Part shown: one piece after another, positions 58,951 to 64,000 of the stretch
How positions within the stretch are numbered: the first letter of the stretch is position 1
Layout of the letters: each line of letters opens with the position of its first letter
DNA from: Aquatica leii
Lineage: Eukaryota; Arthropoda; Insecta; Coleoptera; Lampyridae
Length of the DNA: 64,000 bases
Direction of reading: 5' to 3'
NCBI GenBank assembly: GCA_035610365.1
Contig: CM069433.1
Span: forward strand, 167,354,882-167,418,881
Program-made: the position numbers and the translations under genes
The notes under the pieces: generated by a model
Told to the model about the DNA's origin: nothing
Databases searched by the model: none
Seen by the model: the letters and a program-made list of their open reading frames with translations, nothing else

Positions 58951-59412
58951 GTTTCGGCCACACGGAAGTCGAGCAGCGGACTGTATTTAATGTCAAAGAA
59001 AGGAGAGGACTTCCGGTAGCAACCCACCGTAACTATTAGTAAACGAAATTGAAAATTACTTACGTAAAGTAAAGTAATAAATCACGGCCTCGATTCACCC
59101 AGAAATGAGCGATTGCCCAACTTACCCTGATCTTACTTTTCCCTGGTTGGTGGAGTTAAGTCTTTAGCACGCACAAAAGGGCGCACGGTTTACTCACTAA
59201 ACAGCACAATTAACATTTAAGAAAAATTACGAAATAGAATTCAAGAAAAGAGACGTAATAATCGGGTCAAAACTAAGTAACGTACTCTCGTATTCTTCTC
59301 AAAAACATGCATTTTACAGCGACAAATTTAAACTTAAAAGAGGGGACTGCAAGTCACAAAACCGAAAATGCAACTCGCGGAAAACGACTTAAATAGAAAC
59401 CGCTCGCGCTAA
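58951..59412. mobile_element. 462-bp insertion with exact 8-bp duplication
   Basis: CAATGTAT occurs at 58943-58950 and 59413-59420. The opposite arm of the host element has a single copy at this place, proving insertion. It starts GTTTCGGCCACACGG and ends CTCGCGCTAA, with no terminal inverted repeat, tail or coding region. An 8-bp duplication would suit hAT or P-type mobilisation; the class is unknown. Confidence 0.75.
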
Positions 59413-59763
59413 CAATGTATATACCGGGCGGTGATTTAGAAAACGCAGGGATTTTAATACTAAACGTTTAATCTATAATTATCTAAATTCCTAATTATTT
59501 TAGAGAAAAACAGCACTACTATTGTTTACAATTTTCCATTTTCTTAAACCAAAAATATAGAAAAAATTTAAAAAATCGATAATGCCATTGAATTATAAAA
59601 CCAAACAAGTGCACCTACATTTTAGTGTCATTAAATTTCACTTATTTTATGGATAATTATAAAACTACAAACGAGTAATAAAAAACAGGATTTTATTTAT
59701 GTTAACAAAAAAAACAGGAAATTATAGCAAAAATAGAAAATCATAGCAAATGTAAACAAACCA

Positions 59764-59955
59764 CCATTTAAAGCTAAACAATGGCTCAACCTTTCGTAAA
59801 ATTGTCGTCTAACATTTGCGAATTGACATTGTGACATTTTGTCACACTTGGCTTGAATATAATTTTTCAGCTCTTCTACATTTTGAAATGTTCGTCCAGA
59901 ATAAATCTCAGACTTTAAATGTCCCCAAAAAAAATCGTTGGGCGAAAGATCGGCA
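59764..59955 (-). pseudogene. Mariner-superfamily transposase C-terminus
   Basis: Minus strand reads DLSPNDFFLWGHLKSEIYSG and VEELKNYIQAKC, then RRQFYERLSHCLALNGG. The SPNDFFLWG block contains the last catalytic Asp of the mariner-type triad; the tail pattern is typical. Only about 65 residues remain. The upstream catalytic parts are missing. Confidence 0.7.
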
Positions 59956-60789
59956 TTTAATTACATTATTTTGAACAATCCTAATTGAAAAAACTGGCTA
60001 TTTGCCTTAAGATTATATTGGGGGTTTCCCCTACTGCCGTCAAAGCATTAAAGGTGTTGTCATTTTACTCGTTTTAGTGTAAGTACTGATTGTGTTCATT
60101 TAATATTGTGCCTGTAGTTTCAAACTTGTGTATTATTCTCTAAATCCTGGTACTACTTGTAATCGGCCGATTTCAGCTGAGTTGAATATTTTAAGAATAT
60201 TAGAAGCGTAAAAGAATAATGACGTATGTAAATAAATAAACAATAACAGTAAATTTCTATAATTCCATGACATCCCAGATTTTTTGAAAATATAATTTTT
60301 ATTTCTTTTATTTTTTCGGTTCTGAGAAATGAAAAATTGTAAACAAAATATTAGTTTACGTTTTTCTCTAGAATAATTAGGGAAGCAAGTAATTCAACAC
60401 TAAAAATTTAGCATTTCAATCCTTATGCTGCGTTTTCCCAAGTCACCACCCGGTATATTCATTGATACATTGTTGCCAAACTATAATCAATATTTAAAAT
60501 ATGTCTGACTTCTCTAAATTGATTTGTTTTGTTGTATTTAAGTATAAATTGTCAATTGACAAAAAAAAGTACTTTTTATTAAGGAACTGTTACTTTTTTT
60601 GTGCAAAAATTTTTATCAGTTTCTATTTTATCAAATATTCTCATTAAAACTTATTAAAAACTTACCTATAGTATCTAAAGTTACACTTCAAATTACAATG
60701 ACTACATTCTGTCAACACTTGACATGGTTTGTTATCTTGTCTATATATTTAGTGATGTTATAATAGTGCAACAATGTACAAATATTTAA

Positions 60790-62222
60790 GTGTCTGTGAA
60801 GTTAGCACGACATTCTATAAATACAAAAAAAATAATAAGAGTTCCAATAGCACTTTTCATAGTTCTACAGTTCCTGATAAAAATTAAAAAAAGTTCCGCA
60901 TTTCTTACCTTAAAAAAATAAAATTGTAAAAATGTCGTGCTAACTTCGCAAATCTAGCACGACACTCTCCTCTCTAAACTACTAAAACGCGTTGAAAATT
61001 ACTATTTTTGACAAAAGTTCTGAATAGTTCCGGACAAGTTAAGTATATATGTGTAATTTTAGATCACTATTTTAACAATTAACAATTTTGAATAAATTTG
61101 TAATATACAGGCTCAGCACGACATTCTGTAAAAAAAAAATTTTTTTAAATTAATAAGAGTTTTAATAACACTTTTCATAGTTCTACAATTCCTGATAAAA
61201 ATTTAAAAATATTTTCGCATTTCTTACCTTAAAAAAACCAAATTGTAATAATGTTGTGCTAACTTCGCAAATCTAGCACGACACCCTCCTCTCTAAAGTA
61301 CTAAAACGCGTTGAAATTTACTATTTTTGACAAGAGTTTTGAGATCACTATTTTAACAATTAACAATTTTTAATAAATTTCTAATATTCAGGCACAGCAC
61401 GACATTTTCACAAAATGTCGTGCCAGACGTAATTTTTTAATTGTAATTTGTTATTGTTTAAAAAATAGAAATCAGTTGGAACTTTTCTTTAAAATGTTTC
61501 TAATGCATAGAACTCTTATAGAACTGTGTAAAATTTCTATTAAAACTGCGGAAAATCATCAGCACGACACATTTTCACAAAATGTCGTGCCAGACGTAAT
61601 TTTTGAAAATTGTTTAAAAAATAGTAATCAGTTGGAACTTTTCTTTAAAATGTTTCTAATGCATAGAACTCTTATAGAACTGTAAAATTTCTATTAAAAC
61701 TGCGGAAAATCATCAGCACGACACATTTTCACAAAATGTCGTGCCAGACGTAATTTTTGAAAATTGTTTAAAAAATTGTAATCAGTTGGAACTTTTCTTT
61801 AAAATGTTTCTAATGCATAGAACTCTTTTAGAACTGTGTAAAATTTCTATTAAAACTAAGGTACTACACATTTTTACAAAATGTCGTGCTGTGCCTGAAT
61901 ATTAGAAATTTATTTAAAAATAGTTAATTGTTATTATTATTAATAGTGATCTAAAATTATATATATACTTAACTTGACCGGAACTATTCAGAACTCTTGT
62001 AAAAAATAGTAATTTTCAACGCGTTTTAGTACTTTAGAGAGGAGAGTGTCGTGCTAGATTTGCGAAGTTAGCACGACATTTTTACAATTTCATTTTTTTA
62101 AGGTAAGAAATGCGGAACTTTTTTTCATTTTTATCAGGAACTATAGAACTATGAAAAGTGATATTGGAACTCTTATTATTTTTTTTTGTATTTATAGAAT
62201 GTCGTGCTAACTTCACAGACAC
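60790..62222. mobile_element. 1433-bp foldback element with 9-bp target duplication
   Basis: The ends are perfect inverted repeats for at least 41 bp (60790-60830 and 62182-62222; outer bases GTGTCTGTGAAGTTAGCACG). The arms remain similar for about 550 bp. The flanks carry an exact AATATTTAA (60781-60789 and 62223-62231). The centre holds about three tandem units of about 155-165 bp. About sixteen copies of CACGACA or its complement recur through the element, several as perfect hairpins. A 9-bp duplication suggests Mutator-type mobilisation. No protein is encoded; the frame at 61476-61685 is a by-product of the repeats. Confidence 0.88.
61395..61885 (+). repeat. Tandem repeats with CACGACA hairpins
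   Basis: Units start at 61395, 61560 and 61714 with a partial one at about 61866. Each opens with the hairpin AGCACGACA...TGTCGTGC around a TTTTCACAAAA loop, followed by a CAGTTGGAACTTTTC block and an ATGCATAGAACTC block. Confidence 0.88.
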
Positions 62223-62231
62223 AATATTTAA

Positions 62232-63055
62232 TACCTGAATATTTTTAAGTAAGTGTAATTTGTAAATATACTTTTAATCCCGATTAATTTGATAAAACTT
62301 TTTTTTACAAAACTGATTGTTAACGAAATGTGGTTTAAAAAGGTGCGCGTAACATTTCTTAAACTTCTTATACTTATATACATATAGTGTCAACAGTTTT
62401 TATATGATAATAATTATTTTTATAATTATAATTAAATTTTTTCAATTATAAAAAATACAAATTTGGTTAAACAAGTAAAACGTTTAAAAAAAAGACTAAC
62501 AACATTACTTTTAGAAATATTTGAGTTTTTTAATTTAATTTATTTTTAATAATTGTAACGCAATAGTTTGTGAGACTTTTTTAACCAAATTAAATTACAA
62601 ATAGTCTACCTTTTTGAATCTGTAAAAATAAAAATATTAAAAAATACAGAAATATGTTTTCTTACGATTCAAGGTTGTAATGTTTTAGACTAATTCAGTC
62701 TTAAACTAATTGTTTGAAAGATTATAGAATCTTTTCAAAGAATTTTGTTTATTAAGCTATGGTTGTCAGCAACGCCTTTCTACCTAAAATTCTATATAAA
62801 ACGTACACACATAAAGTAGAATTATGTTATTATGGCTAAACTAAATCTATGGAATAGAGTTAACGTTCACGGGTTCTAGTACTTTTGTTACAATATTCTA
62901 TTCTGAAAAAAACCCGTATGGTAAATTTTTCACAAGCCAAGCTTACGTTGCACATCACAGTTAACTTCACCTGGAATCATTAGCTTTAAATGAGTTTCCA
63001 CAGTCATGTCTATAATTTAAGTTACTAATGATTCTTATTTTTGCAGTTTAAATAA
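62232..63055. other. AT-rich spacer
   Basis: No gene, element end or RNA gene recognised. Confidence 0.4.
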
Positions 63056-63059
63056 GCGG

Positions 63060-64000
63060 CTATGGGATGGACAATGTCCCTAAGCTAAAATTGAATAGGT
63101 TGTTGCCTAAACCAAAGTATGCGTTCTTTAGTGTCTGAAACGATACCTCATTGTACAGCCGTCGATACACGAACAAATTAGCATTAAATTTTGCGGCAAT
63201 GAAATCGATTTTTATTTAGAATTTACGTAAACTCCTAAGAATTTCACAAACTCGGTGTTTTTTATGTTAATAGGTTTTAAAGATAGCACCAAGCTTGTGG
63301 TTTTAGCTGTATCTATGCTTAAATTGTTAGTTTGAAACCAAGCTTTGGCATAATCAAAATAGTAATCCGCTTTTTCAATTAATGCGTCGAGATTATGCTT
63401 GGTTAACATGGTAGTATCGTCGGCGTATAGTAGAAGGGTACAATCTTCTGGTATGTATGAAGGTAAATCGTTAATAAAAATTAGGAACAAATGCGGTCCT
63501 AGAATATTACCATGTGGTACGCGCATTCGTCACTTTTTCAAATACTTTTGAAATGCTGAAAGTATTGATATCGGCCGATAATTGTTTACATCGTTTATAT
63601 TACTTTTTTTTATAAATAAGTATTACTGTCGCAATTTTTAATAATTGCGGAAAAACACCATCTGAAAAAGCGCTGTTAACTAATTTTACGAGTGGTTCAA
63701 CGTATAAGTACACACACATCTTTACTATTGCTGTTGCTTAAGGAATGTAGTACATCTCTGATTTTAATATGTGATGTATATTCAAATTTAATTTTTTGAA
63801 GATTTGTTATTTGGACAGTCTGCCTGACAAAATATGTATTAAAATTGTAGATATGTCGGGTTTTGTGTTCGGCTTTAATTTTCTATAACAATTGACAATA
63901 TTCCACATTGATTTTATAGGGTTACGTGCAGAATTAATTGGAGTATCATTAGCCGAAATGCGAGCATCTCTGATTGCGTTCTTATAGTAAGAACAAGTAG
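63060..64000 (-). pseudogene. Non-LTR reverse transcriptase fragment, running off the window
   Basis: Minus strand, from the window edge: linker (NPIKSMWNIVNCYRKLK), RT fingers (PLVKLVNSAFSDGVFPQLLK, then ADINTFSISKVFEK after frame changes). The next block is VPHGNILGPHLF and the catalytic LYADDTTML, with the segment normally between them missing. KFLGVYVNSK and VSFQTLKNAYFGLGNN represent the palm end and thumb. It is jockey/CR1-like. Stops and a deletion of about 100 residues before the VPHGN block make it inactive. Confidence 0.8.

Larger units (their letters stand above)
58865..60540 (-). mobile_element. Mariner-type element remnant with inverted arms
   Basis: 58865-58942 with 59421-59640 is inverted against 60210-60540 (shared blocks include CAAAACAAATCAATTTAGA, ATTGATTATAGTTTGG and CCGGGYGGTGAYTT). 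Between the arms lies a minus-strand transposase fragment. The left arm is interrupted by a 462-bp insertion. The ends are approximate. Confidence 0.6.

Noticed and set aside
61476..61685. 69-codon frame in the foldback element
   Set aside because: It is the translation of the tandem repeat unit and repeats itself; no coding evidence.
1..64000. CRISPR arrays, tRNA or rRNA genes, bacterial operons
   Set aside because: No spaced identical direct repeats, no tRNA cloverleaf with A and B boxes, no rRNA core motifs noticed; all other evidence is eukaryotic.

Overview
The window looks like gene-poor, AT-rich DNA from an arthropod, most likely an insect. It has spliced genes with 45-52 bp introns and insect-type transposable elements (Helitron, PIF/Harbinger, piggyBac, hAT, Tc1/mariner, Mutator-like, Ty3/gypsy, Penelope-like and several non-LTR lineages). 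There is no bacterial organisation, no operon and no CRISPR. I found one apparently intact host gene, a seven-exon SLC22-type (organic cation transporter-like) carrier on the minus strand at 53275-55206 (548 aa after splicing). Nearly everything else recognisable is a transposon, usually broken, often one inside another.

Layout. 1-1305: 3' end of a non-LTR element with RNase H. 1557-6480: complete but dead PIF/Harbinger element whose transposase and MADF/BESS genes sit in each other's introns, with a CR1-like non-LTR copy inserted in it. 6598-8577: ORF1 and endonuclease remnants of another non-LTR element. 8578-13130: a 4.55-kb inverted duplication with arms over 1 kb. 13.1-19.2 kb: decayed sequence with short repeats and a gypsy LTR fragment. 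19185-21482: hAT-type element with an exact 8-bp target duplication. 21.8-22.4 kb: Penelope-like GIY-YIG and non-LTR tail remnants. 22782-24782: Mutator-like element with a FLYWCH/MULE transposase. 25.2-26.4 kb: gypsy integrase fragment. 26.4-29.7 kb: no recognisable gene. 29.7-36.3 kb: a gypsy element on the minus strand with gag, protease, RT, RNase H and integrase, followed in the same reading frame by a macro (ADP-ribose hydrolase-like) domain. 37.2-40.2 kb: a split pogo/Tigger-type transposase.

43.9-50.7 kb: a dead piggyBac transposase split by a 5.2-kb Tc1/mariner-type element. That element has about 0.6-kb terminal inverted repeats, an intron-containing transposase gene and a foldback repeat inside the intron. 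50676-51801: Helitron with helicase C-terminus and canonical ends. 53.3-55.2 kb: the SLC22 gene. 57.5-58.7 kb: an unassigned transposase-like remnant. 58.8-60.6 kb: mariner-type remnant with a 462-bp insertion flanked by an exact 8-bp duplication. 60790-62222: a foldback element with an exact 9-bp duplication and repeated hairpins. 63.06-64.0 kb: another RT fragment running off the window.

The strongest leads are the macro domain continuing the gypsy Pol frame, the long-TIR intron-bearing Tc1/mariner element, the foldback element at 60.8-62.2 kb, and the interlocked antisense gene pair of the Harbinger element. All family names come from motif recognition by eye; no database search was possible.
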